The translations under genes and the position numbers were made by a program. The notes under the pieces were generated by a model. That model was not told the origin of the DNA, searched no databases, and saw only the letters and a list, made by a program, of their open reading frames with translations. Of a stretch of DNA of 64,000 nucleotides, positions 27,165 through 41,800 are shown in pieces (positions within the stretch are counted from its first letter, which is position 1; each line of letters opens with the position of its first letter). Source of the DNA: Syngnathus acus (lineage: Eukaryota > Chordata > Actinopteri > Syngnathiformes > Syngnathidae); assembly GCF_901709675.1 (NCBI RefSeq), contig NC_051095.1:11297956-11361955 (forward strand), in the 5' to 3' direction.

Positions 27165-29892
27165 AAAAAGAGTAATGATGATAACAGTCGAGGCACATGC
27201 ACTGAATGGACGAATCCAAATTGAATCAAATCATTCCAAACTATGCAACGGTTACTGGTGGCAAGCCTTCTTGTGCCTTTTCAACTATACTGTAATATTT
27301 GCTCCAGCAGATGTCAGCATCTCCCCATTCACACGTAGGGAATTATTCAAAAGCCTTTGCAACGTACTTCTATTTCAATAGCACAAATAAAATGCACTTA
27401 ATCCCGCAAACTGTCAACACTCTGAATCAATTTACTATAGCAAAACAAGCCAAAACATATCATAGGATGCAGAGCAGTGCGACACCACTCCAAACAAAAA
27501 GCATGATGCGTGTTTTCAGTCAAAACTGAGCATTGTCATGTGTTTTTGATGTGTTGGATCTTATTAGATTTTGGGAGTGTGGAGGCAGTGGTAGCTCTTG
27601 TTTCATATGCACACAGTCATCCAATGGAAAAAAAAAAAACACTTTAATATTGTTCATGGATTTCCTTATCATATGCAAGCCATCAGTCAACAATGTCATG
27701 AGTTATCATGACAAATGTGCACCCAAATTCCATTTCCTATTTGGCATTGCAGTGCGCGTGTTGCACAAAGCAAAAGTCCATGGAGAAACGGCATGTCTGT
27801 AGTTTTTGCATCAATGAACTGAAGTGGCCCTTAAAGGCTGCCTTCAATTTCATCTGACACTTTTTGTAATGAATTACAATGCCGAGTTTTCTCATCCTTA
27901 ATTGACCATTTTCACTAATGCTAAGAATTCCTGCACCTATGCTTCAAATATCTTGTTAGAGTTTCTTCCCCGAGGAGAGAAAGCTGTTGCAAAAGTGTAC
28001 TGTTCTTCATTACAATGAAATAAATGTGATATTTTTTTTGTTATGTTGCTAAATAAAAAGTTTTGTAATTCAGTAATTGCACTTGGACTGTCTAAAAAAA
28101 AAAAAGTTTTCTTTGAATAAAAATACAGCTCGAGTACCAGGGACCCAAAAATACTAAAATATTGCCGTAACATCAACAAACACATAAAAAATGTTAGAAA
28201 ATACAACAGTCTGTTTTTATGATGACTGACTAGTTAGGAACAGAAATGATCACCAGATCCAATAAATCAAACATCTGGCCATGTTGCGTTGGTAACATCA
28301 CGGCCGGCCAGACACAGCAGGTTTTTTTTGTTGTTGTTTTTTTTTCCTCAAGCAACCATACGTCATCATGATTGACTGCTGGAGTTGCAGTCACTAGCCA
28401 AGGCTGTCAAACTGGTTTGTCGCTTGAGGGTAAAAAGAGAGACAGACAATAGACGCGAGCATTTACACTTGTCACCCGAGTGAAACTTTGCTTTCTTTTA
28501 CCATCTGACTGCGGACTTGTTGTGCAATCCATTTTCACTATATTTATCAACTGTAATAACTTTAGTAAGGAGTAGGAAGTATAGATATATTTTTTTGAAA
28601 TTTTCAGAAATCTAAATACCTAATTAAAGGATGTGGAAATTCTACTGGAATACAGTAACAAAGTATTTGTATTTAGTTACTTTCCTAAGTACAGTAATAC
28701 CCAAGGCACCTTGCTATCTTTTATCAGTGTTTGTCTCAAGTGATCATTTGCTGCTGACCTTAAAATGCTTGCTTCCTCTTTAATGAGCACGAAAGCAATT
28801 TCTCATTCCCACCGGAGATGTTGCTCCAATGCATCGGCCCTTGTTGTCACGTCAGCATTTCCCTCTTTAGATAGTTGGCCACATGCAAGGCAGCGATTTG
28901 CCTGCTCACTCCCAAAGAACAAAGTGAATACCAAGCAACTTGGATTAGTCAGAGCGGTACAAACACAGTGCTCCACCCCACACATTTTACACTCCTTGAC
29001 TGGCTCAGCTTGTTAGAGCTAACGCCCGTACCTGTAGCTCTAGACACCTGTCAGAAACAAGAACGCACAAACATAGGCACACACACGCACTCACTTTCCA
29101 GCTGGCACATTGAGCAGGACACTACACTGCTACGAGCCCATCTGGATAATTAAGAGAGACCAGGTCGGTACTGTCATTTTTGATCACTGTATCATTGAAT
29201 CTGTAAATTTTTTTAGTCAATGTTTGCCATCATAATTTTCTAGCTGTTCCTTGCCACGAATGCTTGTTTATGAAGTTGCCTGTCCTGTTCCTTTGCGCCG
29301 CTTAAGCACACTTCGTTAATCATTGATGATTTTGTATGGGCAGGTCTCTTAAACCTTGGACAAATATGTCTTTTGAGGCCCCTGTGTATTTACTTGCACT
29401 AATTAGTGTGGCAGGAAACATAAGATTCTGACGGAGTGAAGTTTTCATGTTGTATTTGCTCAAGGAATTTCACCGAATTTTCTCAGTAAGGAGACTTTCA
29501 CAAGTCATTTTTGAAAAATTTCTTGTATTTTGGCTGGAAATGAGGTTAAAGGGTTGGCCGCTTCAGAAGACGTTTAACACAAGTCATTGTCATGTTTTTT
29601 TTCCGCAGAATATTCTTTGAGATTCAGTCAATAGCATTTTTTCGGTTTTTTTTGGGGAAGTGGAAAGACAGGCTCGTCCACATGTCTGAAGGATGAGTAA
29701 GGAATTCCTTTCCGAGTGTGTTCTTTTTGGAGGAAGGGAACAAAGCGTGGGAAGGCTGATTCCTATCAAAACAGCCATTTGTTGGTTAATCTGTACAATT
29801 TCTCGTTTCTGCCCTCCCTTATCTGAAAATGTCGTGTGCATTTCTCAGGTGGCCTGATAAGAACCAGTGAAGACGCGAGAGAAAATCCAACC
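27165..29892. other. Intergenic region nsdhl to znf185
   Basis: nsdhl 3' UTR with AATAAA at 27386, AT-rich DNA, and the znf185 upstream side including unplaced 5' UTR. No coding exon with family content was recognised. Confidence 0.5.
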
Positions 29893-32800
29893 ATGGCAAC
29901 CGGTGAGTAGGAAGAAAGTGTCTTGCCCAATAATGGGTCATCACAGGGCGTGGCTCTCAGACAATGGTATTGTCTCATTGTTTGAATTGTATGCAACCGG
30001 AACATGCATTCCTTGGCTAATATCCAGCCTCACAAGTAAAATACTGTTAGTTATGAATTATTTTGATTTTTGCATTACCATTTGCCGAAGGTGTCCAACA
30101 GGGTTCCGTACTTGGTCCAACACCTTTTAACATGTGCAATTATAATCCATGCTGTTGGTAACCTTAACCATTTGTATGTCTACCTCCTTGCGTCACACTG
30201 CCATGTGTACAGACAAGTTTTACTAACATTCAAAATGCATAATTTTCAACAGAAAACCTCACACAAATTGAGACCCCCAGCGATATTCTGTCTGTTTAAT
30301 TTCTCACTTGCTACAAATAACTGGGAATCTGGCTCGAAGGTTCACTTCCATTTGAAAATCACATTCTCACACTCTCTAACGTTAGTTGGGCTTTCCTTCC
30401 TTACGTAAATACTTGTAAATACAAATTTTGCCACACCGCTTCTTGTTAAAATGACTCCCCTCGTAATCTGAAGCCCTTCTGGCGCAGTGTGCAGGATTTG
30501 ACAACTAATTTTCACGAGTGGCTGATGGTCATAGTGTTTTACAAAAATGTAGCGGTTAAGAATTACAGGCAAGCGCAGCTTGTAAGTAGCCTTCTGGTTA
30601 GCACGTCTGTTTTATAAACTCACCGATTCAATTATTAATTCTGGCCTGCATGTTTTGTATCGCCTGGTACTTTGACTTCAAAACAAAACATGCATGATGA
30701 GTTCATTGAAGCCAAAATTCTCCATTGGGGTGAATGTGAGATGAATTGTTGTTAGTCTCTATGCACGCCTTCTTCAATTGAAGAATATTATTTTTGACAA
30801 ACCACTTGACCATTTTTATTTCATTTATTTATACAGTTGGAGAGACATTCCTTTAACAAGGTTAATGTTTATGATAGTGGGTGTTGTTAGGTGCGAAAAT
30901 ACACTCAAATTGCATCATGCTGTGGGGAAGTGTAATAATAAATACATAATAGTAAGTCTCTTGTTTTATATTCAGAGGGGGAAAAAGCATCTGTTTTCCG
31001 TACCACCAAAGTCAGGACAAAGCTGAAGGATGACCTCAGCTGGATGAACCGCAGCAGTGAACTTGAGGAGGTTCAACTTGCAGAAGAGAAGCCATGGTAA
31101 GTTATAAGCCTCTAATTATACTGTATTTATTTATTTATCTATTTATTTATTTATTCATTCATTTAAATGAAAATGAAATTAAAATCACGCAATACAGATT
31201 TTATCATGCATTGTAATTTTTAGCTATGGCATTTTAGAAAAAAAATGTGCCTGTTGCTGAACCTAGCCAATAATTTATAAATGTTATGAAACTTATTACT
31301 ATATGAATTATTATGTTATTGTTCATCTGAAAATCTGATTTGCTAAAGAAAAAACAAAGGCAGATTCTGAATCAACGCAAAATAAAATATAGTCGATACA
31401 ACACTTCATCTATGAACTTAAGTCATTGTGTGTTCATGCAGGATGGCAGAATTAAGGGCCCGGCGTCAAAATGGAGCGGCAACCAGTCCAGTGTCTTCAC
31501 CCACTTCCACTGCACCACCGAAGTCTGACAGTCAAAAGTAAAAAAAAATTGTAAATTACCATAATTACTCGGAAAACACGACATGATACTGATATTAAGT
31601 CTCTGTTTTGTACTTAGATCACCATCTTCGGGATTCATGATCAAGTAAGTCAAAGACGGCTGCAAATATGGCAGAACTAATGAAAAATATACAATTAGAT
31701 GGTCAATTTGTGAAAATTGTATTGACCCGCAATTTTTGTTGTTGCTACAGAGGTGTTTTCAACAAGACTTCTTCATCTTCTACAAGTACTACTTCCAATG
31801 GCATTAGGTAAGGCTTGCAGTTCTGATGAATACACTTACTGGTCACAGCATTGGGTCCACCATGCAGGCACAATCTGATAGCAGTCAATACTCAAGAGAA
31901 GTAAAATACGACAAATCATAGCACTTGACAAGGGACATCCTTTTTTTAGGATGTAAAATCAATAAAAACTCAGCAGAGGTAATAAACTTACCTGTTGACT
32001 GCAAATGCTGCTAATTCCAAGTCGCTTCTCAATCTCCCTCCCATCGCTCGGCTTATGTTTGCTAGTCTTACAGTATTTTCAGTTGTTAGAAAACAGAAGA
32101 TGGGCACTTTTTCCCCTCCATTTCCTGATATGGATATTCCGTCATAGAGTCAGCAAATCCTCTGAATTCGCTAACCCAGTGCTGATTCCATAGAGATTGA
32201 ACCAAAACAAGCGCATTGGGTTGAGGATTTGACCCACCACATTGGGTCAACATTTTGATTCAACAATGTAAAGGGTACCCATCCTCTCCAAATCTGTTGT
32301 GTATAGTAAACTCGGCGTAGGGGAAATTACTTCCAACATTTCGGACCAGCTTGAGAGTCTGTACATACTAGAGGGGCCACAATCCACCTGGAAGGTCATA
32401 AAATTATTATTACATTTTCAAGTGTACTGCAAAAAAAAAAAAAAAGCACCATCCTTTTTGCCAGCAAAATTGTTTACACCTCTACTGCTACTCCTACGTA
32501 CTCAGTAAAGGATCTTGTGATGATAGCTTTTCGTTGGTGTGTTGTGTTTTGGCAGCGGGACATCGAAAGTCACCAATAGACATTACGAAGGCAACAAGTA
32601 AGCTCACTAAGATGTTGTATTGACTGTGTGACAAGTGTGAATATGTTATCGTGAGACGTGTGTGTGGTCCGTAGCACTCTCCACACGGAGAAGCCCTCCA
32701 CCCAGAAGGTGGACAGCAAGATTAGCAGCGAGGAGCAGTTGAAACGGTAGGACACGCACGCGCACACATGCACACGCTGTTCAATTTAAACCTTACCTGC

Positions 32801-35800
32801 TAAGAGATTGCATTAACGCCACAATGGCTCCTTTTTTTTTCAGCACGGCAGCAGCCAGCAAGGTTCTGAACAAATCTGCCGCCAGAGAACGGTCTTATGT
32901 GCTCTCTGCCGCTAAGAAATTTGAGTACGTCCCGACTTTCTGCAGCTTTGAGAAAGGAGTGCTTGCATGTTCTGCTCTCATAAGTCTCTATGTATTCACC
33001 CCATAACACACAGGTCTCAAGCAGCTGAAAATTCTGTGGCTAAAGAATCACCACCATATGTCGCAAAAAGGTAAATAGCAACTATTAAAAAGTACAATAC
33101 GATCCATTTAAGTTTTTTTTCTTCAGAAGAATTGTTCACATCCATTTCCCCCATAATGCAAAGTGAACTTTGTTACTTTGTTCAGAGCGATATTATATTA
33201 ATGTCATGTCACGCCTGATGACAACGGTTTGAACAAGTTTTGATTGACGTTTGAGAACGTGTTCACCCGCCAAGTTTGAAATTGCCTAGGTGCCACAAGA
33301 TAGCAGCAAAGCACTACTTTTGTCCAAATGAAACTGTACAACTCACATAGTCCTTTGTCTCAAAAATGGAACCAAAGTGATGCCTGAGCATAAAAACAGT
33401 TATTTTTCATAAAGGTTCCAAACAAAAAATGCTTCAACCCCAGAATGATATACTATCATTATGCTTTTCAACTTTGGAGGTCCCAATATAGTTTTAAAAA
33501 AATTAATAGCATGAGTATGAACATGTCACATTGCAGAGATGCAATGACTGCCTCAAATGCTTATATGTATATCCATGTGTGTGGTTCACATATTCAGGGT
33601 GGAGATCGCAGATGTGTACCCCCCTGCCCCTCCCATCACATCCGTCACGTCTGTGCCAGAACCACCCAAGACTCAAAACATGTAAATACTCGGCCAAGCG
33701 TCTACATTAAGCGGTCTTCCCTTGCTGTCAAGTTGTCTGATTGACTGTCTTTTTAACAGCATCACCACTTCGAGTGAAAAGACAGCCGTCGTCACTGTTA
33801 ATAAGCCTCCAAAGGTGGAGTTGGCCCCCCCTGAACCCATCAAACAAGACCCCCCTCCGGTTTTGGCTGTGAACAAGAACCTGTCTGAAGACATGAAAAT
33901 GGATAATGTGGCTGCTCCCCTCCCTGAACTCATCGCCGATTATCTTCACGTTTCCGCCCGTTCAGAACACGATGATTCGGGGGTTGCCGACACTCATCTC
34001 GTCACAATCACTGAAGAGCCAGAACTTTTGGAAAACTCAAGGTCAGAAATCTAAATTAGTTAAGATTCTAGCTACAGGTCACAGGACACAACCTGAATGT
34101 TACATTCGTAGTCTCACCTTCACAATCAAATAAGTATAAGAACCCTTGAGGATTAATTTCATAATGTTTTTATTATTGTGGTTTTAAATTTTACGTAGGT
34201 GTCAAAATGCCTTGAAAGCGGTTTCCAATATTATGCACATCAGAAATAGTTACATATAGTCCTAAAATACAATGTAATATTGTATTTGCAGCAAGATGTT
34301 AGCAGCTGGACATGTGCCTTCAAAAGTTAAGAGGAGCTCAAATTCAGTTTGCCGTGTAACTACCGTAATTTTCGGACTATAAGTCGCACCGGAGTATAAG
34401 TCGCACCAGCCATAAAATGCCCAAAAAAGTGAAAAAAACCATATATATGTATATAAATCGCTCCTGAGTATAAGTCGCACCCCCACCCAAACTATGAAAA
34501 AAAAACGCGACTTATAGTCCGAAAATTACGGTACTCATTCACTATCAGCCCAGTTAAATTTGACTTTTGATTGACATACCCTATATGTCAATAGTAGTAA
34601 ATATTAATCTTTGACGTTAGTTGGTTAAAGGTCAAAGTGCAATTTAAGTTCATCATGAAAATTCCCCCAAAAGCTGAATATGCCTCACTTATTGTGAATA
34701 GTGTAATAATGCAGAGCATTATTATTGCATTGTATTTTTCAGTTATTTTAGAAGGCCTTGCTACTTGTGACGTTCTTCAACACCCCAATTTTGAAATAAT
34801 TCATGCAATATTATTGAAAGAATTGGAGCACAGATCAGTTTAAGTTGAAATAAAGTGATAGTTATGCAAATCAGAACTGTGCTGCCAAGTGTCAGGGCTC
34901 AGAGTGAGAAACGAGACAGTATATTTTCTTGTATTGTACTGCAAAGGCTTTATTGGGTAAAATTTGAATTTCAGTGAGTGCCATATGAAGGGTTAATTAT
35001 GTTATGTGCAGTATTTCAATGGTATTTCAGTGGCATGCTTGCATTCCACCTCGACAAACATGTCAAGGAGACTTTGACGTGGAATTCCATGCCTTATCTT
35101 ATCTTCACAGCTCCAGAGTTGAAACACTTAGCGCCATGTTTGAAAACCTTATTCCAGACGACGTCAACTCAACCAGGTATGGGCGGCAACACCTTCCTCA
35201 ATACGTAATGTGCAAATATTTTTGCAGTCTTTGTTTGAGTAGCTTCAAAGAAAAAAAAAAAATGTTCTAAACTTGTCACCTGTTTATAGTTGGAAGCAAC
35301 AAACAAAAAATAAACACTTTCCTTTGCCTCTAACATGTTATGTTTAAGCTTCACGTGCCATCTGTTGAGATTACTTTTCTTCGTTTTCCCTTCAGCCGGA
35401 AGTATGATGAGCCAGTGCTGGCAGAGGAAGAGGAAGAGGAAGATGAAGACTCAGCGGACACTCGCTCAGAGGAAGGGTACACAACTAAAGCTACTTTCTT
35501 ATTCATTTCATTGCCGCGTTGGCAAGAAGACACCTGATGGCACTTGGCCACTGTGTTCACTTCAAAGGAGTCAAATCTCTTACAGCTAGCTAAAAATACC
35601 TGTCAAGAGTCAGTTCCAAATTAGACACTCAAGAGATATAAATATGCATGCGTGTGTCAAAGTAGGTTCACTAATCAATTTCCTTAATGTCAACAGAAAA
35701 GAACAGGATCCAATTCCAGCATTCCGCAGCTATGAAGCAAGGACAGAGGATATCTTGAATCTCAGTTCTAGGTTTGTTAAAAACACACTGTCAGTAAAAT

Positions 35801-38800
35801 GAAAGGCATCAAGGTTGTTTTAGAAGATGAATCACAAGGTGGCACTGTTGAGCTTCTTATACTTCAACGATTGCATTCCGTCACTCTGCTCTGAAATCTA
35901 TGATCTGTTTACTTATTGCATTAATGCTGCACAACACAACACAAAATTACATAATATTACTCCTCCACATTCTGGTATGTATGGTAACTTCTCTTATTCA
36001 ATCTCACTTGCCGGGATCAGTACAAAAACACACACGAACACACACTCCATACCATAGTGATTTCTATTTATTTTTGCTGTTATTTTTACTGTTATCTTTC
36101 CGCCTCCACAGTCAAGAAGACCTCGAAGAGCTTGTTCCCCCCAGCCCTGTACATTGGAGTCAGGATCTACACTCTAAATTTGAAAGGTACAAGAAGAGCA
36201 TCCAAAAGAAAAAAAAAAGAAAATCAATTTTTACTATGTTCCAAATCAGTGCCCTCTTTGTCAGTGGCAGCGTATTTCCATGTTGTGCAAGTCGAATGCA
36301 AAGCTTTGCACTGCTCAGTATTTCATATCCGGCAAAAAACAGTGGTAGCTCAAATGAATGCCATCTCAAAAGAAACATGGAGTGAGAGAAATTGTTGCAA
36401 AAGCGTTTGGTCTCCATCTGTGTCTGCATCAGGGTTACAATAGCGTTGGATTTTTCACGATAGTTGGAGTGCAATTCTTAAAAAAGGTCATTACGAGTTG
36501 TGTCATGAAGTAAATTACAGTGCTCAAACAACTAACCTTTCTCCTTCTGCATGGACTGAAAGCAATCAGCAATAGCTTAAAGAGAGGCTGTTGATGTGAT
36601 GGTGAATAGCAACATGGTGGAACTATACAGGTGGAAAAGTGAAAAAGAAATTATACTTGTTGAAAATGCATTCCAGCCATTAAATTTTGTTGAAGCCCAT
36701 TAGTCTTGTATTTCATGCCATCTCTGAGCGTGAAATATAAATTCAGAAATTAAAGTTTCTTGAAGCCGCCACTTACAAAAAGAGAACATCTTACCTGCGC
36801 CACTGAAAATAGAAGCGAGTGTTCAGTTCTGATGGAGTATCTCTGCTTTGTCTCCGTCGGCCTCAGATGTACCCATGAGTTAGACTGAAAACAATCCAGT
36901 TAGATGTAATCACAGGGCTACCTGGTAGGAAATGTGTTTTGATCTGATGACTTGTGCAATAACCACGACTGACTCTGATGTGTCTCTCTGCCCATCAGCA
37001 ACACAGAGTCTGTCAGTATAACCACAGAGTCTGTCACTATAACCACCCAGACTGTAACCGTTCCTGAGAAGAGGTATTGGAAAATACACACATACACAAA
37101 ATCTTTCCTGCCCTGGTTTGCAGGCTAGTCAAATGCCTGCAAGTCTGTGAGTACTTTCAATGTAAATAGTGCATGAGAAGAACCACAGTAACCTTTGCCT
37201 GCCCTCTTTTCTCCGCTCATCACGTCATGGATGCGCTTCCTCGCTCCTTTCCTCTCCATCTTGCCATCGCTGTGCAGTGAGGAGCGGGACATCTTGACCT
37301 CACATGTGACTACCACAGTAACAGAGTTCAGGTAGCTTGACTTGCCTTTACTGGGCTTGTTTGATTTGATATGGTGAAAAGCTCGGCGATGTTTCTTTGT
37401 GTTTATTTATAGTACGGTGGCGAAGATGAAATGTAATACTGAGGATTTTGGTCACATTTGGATCATCTTAATTCGAGCTAAAAAAAAGAATATGTCAAAG
37501 TTACGAAATCACAGAGTAATTGTGTTTTTTAATCGTGATTTCAAAATCAATCCAAGTCATAATTTTTTCCTACCCCTTAGTTCATTTCTGTTTCTGTTTG
37601 CAATTCATACCGCATTACATCTTTCCATTAAGAGTCAGTGTGACACTAGACGCATCGTGCTAACAATTGAGAGTGAAATCAGTGTGAAATTGTGTTTCAG
37701 CTCGACTGATCCATTTGATCCGTACCCGATAGGGAGCACATCCCCAAACAGGTAATCATATTGCTTTGGGAGCTGTGACAGTTTTGCAGCTCTCGTCATG
37801 CATTATGCAGCGCAATGTGATTACGAGTCCCCTTTCTCTCCTGCAGCTCTTCTGACCCGCTACAGCCCCTCTCAGATATTTCCATCAACAGGTACAGAAA
37901 GGATCACACAAATTCCGCCGTTCTCTTTTGGGATTGCTATTGTGAGCAGACAAACAAGTCATGATTGCGATACAGCGGTTTCATTGTGGATTGGATTGTA
38001 ATCAGATGCTATCATGCGCCAATTTGTTCCAATCGGAATTAATCAAATAATTACAAATAAATTGACTACATTTACAGAGAAAACCCTCAAAGTTTAACGC
38101 AATGCATTCAGTGATGTTGGTTCACTCATAATAATGTAAAATGAATCAATTATTTCCAATGTCACATAAAACCTTGATTAGCTGGACAAACATTATTTAT
38201 CACTGCGTTATTGTTGAGGTTTGTAAAATCTTATCATTTCTGCATAATTTTACTGCTCGTAATTTTACTTTACCATCCCTAGTACTTTCTGTGGTGACAT
38301 CATAAAAATACAACAAAACAAAGTTTTGTTCATTATTTTTTTAAAACATAACTTTTGAGGTTTCACAGTATATTTTATTTCGATTTTCAAAACAAGCTAA
38401 TGAACCCGTTAATTTTTATCAATTCCGTGTATAAAATCGTATTGTAGAAAATCCAATTAATTCTCGTGAGAATTATGTTTACTCTAGAATTTAATCAATC
38501 GTGCTTATAATTTCATTTCAAATGTTATCGCCTTCAGTTCATCACACACTGTCATGGAGAGGAAAGAGCCAGAGATCATGTAAGTTTTTAAATCTACAGT
38601 AAGCCAACACCCAGCAAGCTCTTAAAGTATGCCTTCATTTACTATAATTAATCCAATAACTTTCATTATTAAATGCATATTTCTTTGAACTATCACATCT
38701 TTTTACAATGTGGTGACATAAATTAGCAAATGAATTTTAAATGATTAATGACCAAAGTAACTTCAGGCCGTTAGAGTTGATTCAATATTTTTTGATGGCT

Positions 38801-41800
38801 AAAATAATTAATCATCTTAGTGTCCCAGTGCTAGAAGCAAAGTTAAATTGTTGTCATCTAAGGTGATTTGAAGATGTTATTGAACTAAATAAGGGCTAGG
38901 ATATAACACAAAGATCTCCTCTCTATATTCCATCCGTCCATCCATTTTCTGTAGCGATACAACACCCATCGGGCAGTCACAAGCCACATGGCTAACAACG
39001 ATTCACACCCACGAGATTCTAACCTCAAACCGCAGAACTGTGAGACGAACACATTAATCACTGCTAGGTTGCTGTGGTACCCACCATAGTTAATGGTTAC
39101 ATAATTACATTTGATAATTGCCCTTTCTTGTAATTATTGTCAATTTTACCAGTATAATAAATATATGGAGAACTAGTTTTGAGGTCATGGGAAAACAAAC
39201 ACACAATCTAGGACTTCTTTCATATAATCCAAAATAATGTTTCATTAGCTAAAAATGTTGGAAATTTATGGCACTGTCATTATGTCACCAATTTCAGTCA
39301 TGCCCCTTCACAAAAGCAAAGAACGGGTGACATCATCTTCCCAAACTGTTTTTCCACAGTCACACTGTGAGTGGTACAATAAATAAGAAAATAAGCTGAC
39401 TAAGCACTTTAAATGGATGACCAATCCATTCTTTAACGAAGCGTTACATTTATTTATCATTTATTGTCTGACTAATTTAGTATTGAATTGTATTCTGCGA
39501 AATATCGGAATTGACATCAGCCTCAAAAACCCATATTGATACCCTTTTGAGAAAAATATAACCTTTACCAATCCACCCAAATGGCTCCTCAGCTCACATT
39601 TTGAGTTTCGACCCACCAGTTGCAAATCACTGAGGTCTGAACCGAAATTCAAACCCAGAACATTTGACTGTGAGACAGACCCGCCGATAACATGCTTCCT
39701 ACCCCTGTCAACATGTCTCATTTCATTCATTAACTGTATTTTTGTGCATGTGCTTGCTAACAAGTATGAACAACCGGATCCTGGAATCGTTGGCGGAGGA
39801 AGTCATCCCCATCGACACCACCGCCACAAGGTATTCGCCCGCTGAATGTGTAACGGATACGCGAGTGAGCGCCGGGATCGGCGCAAATCCATTTCTTAAA
39901 CAATGCGCTTATTTTGTCTTTCCGCTCCATGTGCCGCGACTCCTCCATCACGGCTCGCCCCCTCTTCAGCCTAAGCACTCACCGGTCGTGGGCGCGCACG
40001 TGGGAAACCACAACGCCTCTGCAGACCACCACACAAGAGAGGTGATGACACACTTCGATTTACTCTCACGCCTCCACTCCATGTTCTCCGGCGTGTTCCG
40101 TTCAGTTCTCCCCTGGCCCATTGTGCACTAAAAGCCTTTCAATGTATGTATGTGTTCTCACTCAGACAAGAGGCTCCGGGGGTTGGCCAACAGGAGGAAC
40201 AACATACTCTGGTTACGTTTGAGAGAAAGTAAGTCACCTTCGAAGGAGGGCTGGGGGCTATCTTACTCTTCCACTGACCGAGGCTTTTTTGGCATGACCC
40301 CTTTGCTCATTGAGCCAGAATACATTGTGCAGACGTGCTGATAAAAATAGGTTGGATATCTGATATGTATTTGTCACAAACGTGGTCAACATGTGGCTTT
40401 TTCCTCCTTCCGAGTATAAAATGTGAATCCCTGTCGTCATGTGTCTTTAGGTCCCAAGAAAATGACTCGCCTTGGGACAAGTGGACGTCCCCGTCCATAT
40501 CTACCATCACTAGCACTATGGAGGAAGAAGAGGAGGAGGAGAGGTAGTCATTTCCCCATGGCGGAGCTCATTAGCTGCAAATTAAATCCATTTTTTCACT
40601 TTTTGCCATTCTCGCAGGATTTATGAGTGTGTGGAAATTAAGAGGCTGTCAAGCATTTAATTGAAAACAAGCTAAACCGAAGTGGAAACTTAACTTACAT
40701 AATGCTGATGTGTTTTGTAGCCCAGAGGACTCGCAGATGCACACAGTCACAACCATCACCACCATCAGGTAGGAAATGGAAGAGTCTTCAAACTTGGATA
40801 CTCTCCAGGAGAATTAATGGGAATCAGTGGGCAGGGAAGGGAAATACACTGAAATCAAAAATCAAACAAATACACCCTGCATGTGTCAGCTGGGTTTGAT
40901 TTTCAATCTTGGGATTGCGCTGGTCAAAACCAAATTTTAATCATTTAACCATTCACGTGTCTTGAAACATATTTTTAATGCTGCTTTCAAAAATGCCTTT
41001 ATTGTTTTTGTAGCACATCAGGTTTTTGAGATACTTCCATCTTTTTGTTTGCGCAATCCGGATTTTACCATGTTGTAATTTATCGCTACGTTTCAGAAAA
41101 AAAACAAAATCCATCTTTGGGTCAAGACAAACTCCCAGTTCATGATCAAGTGACAGAATTGTGAAAATGACCCACATGGTCAATAAATCCCTGGCCTCTG
41201 CAGAGAAGACTTAGAAAAAAGAAAACAAAGTCCCTGTTTACTGGAACGTGTCCAGCATATTGACGGCTCCGGCCGACAGTGAAAGTCTAATCCGGCTGGC
41301 TTTCATATTCCAGGGAGACCTACGGTGAACAGGAGGGGTCGACGATGGATCGGTGAGTTCATGATCTTGTGAAAGTTTGGTCTGTTTGCTCTGCTGGTCG
41401 TCTGGTACGCGCTTGCCATCAAAGCTCTTTTATCAGTCTGCTGAGGCTGAACAACAATGTTGTGTAGGACGACAATGTTTGCTCTTAAGGATCATTTCAC
41501 GTTTACTTTAGCACATTAGAGTCGAATTTACTTTGAGAATTCTCCTATTTGCATGTAAAGCTAAACAAAACGAACAAACGTATTGGGTCATTACAAATGG
41601 ATAAAGTGAAGGAATCCCACTAAACTTCAGGGCTGGGACAACTTTTTTAATCATTATTTGTAATGCCCTGTGATTGGCTGCGAACCAGCCCTGAGTATAG
41701 TCTACCTTCCACCCTAAGAAAGCTGGGGTAGGCTTTTAAATGGATCTTTTTAATTACCCAAAAAATAAACAAAAAACAGTAATCCCTCGTTTATCGCAGG

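Noticed and set aside
36057-36474. Long open frames on both strands around znf185 exon 36112-36186
   Set aside because: Only the 75-nt exon has splice sites and phase matching its neighbours; the rest runs through intron.
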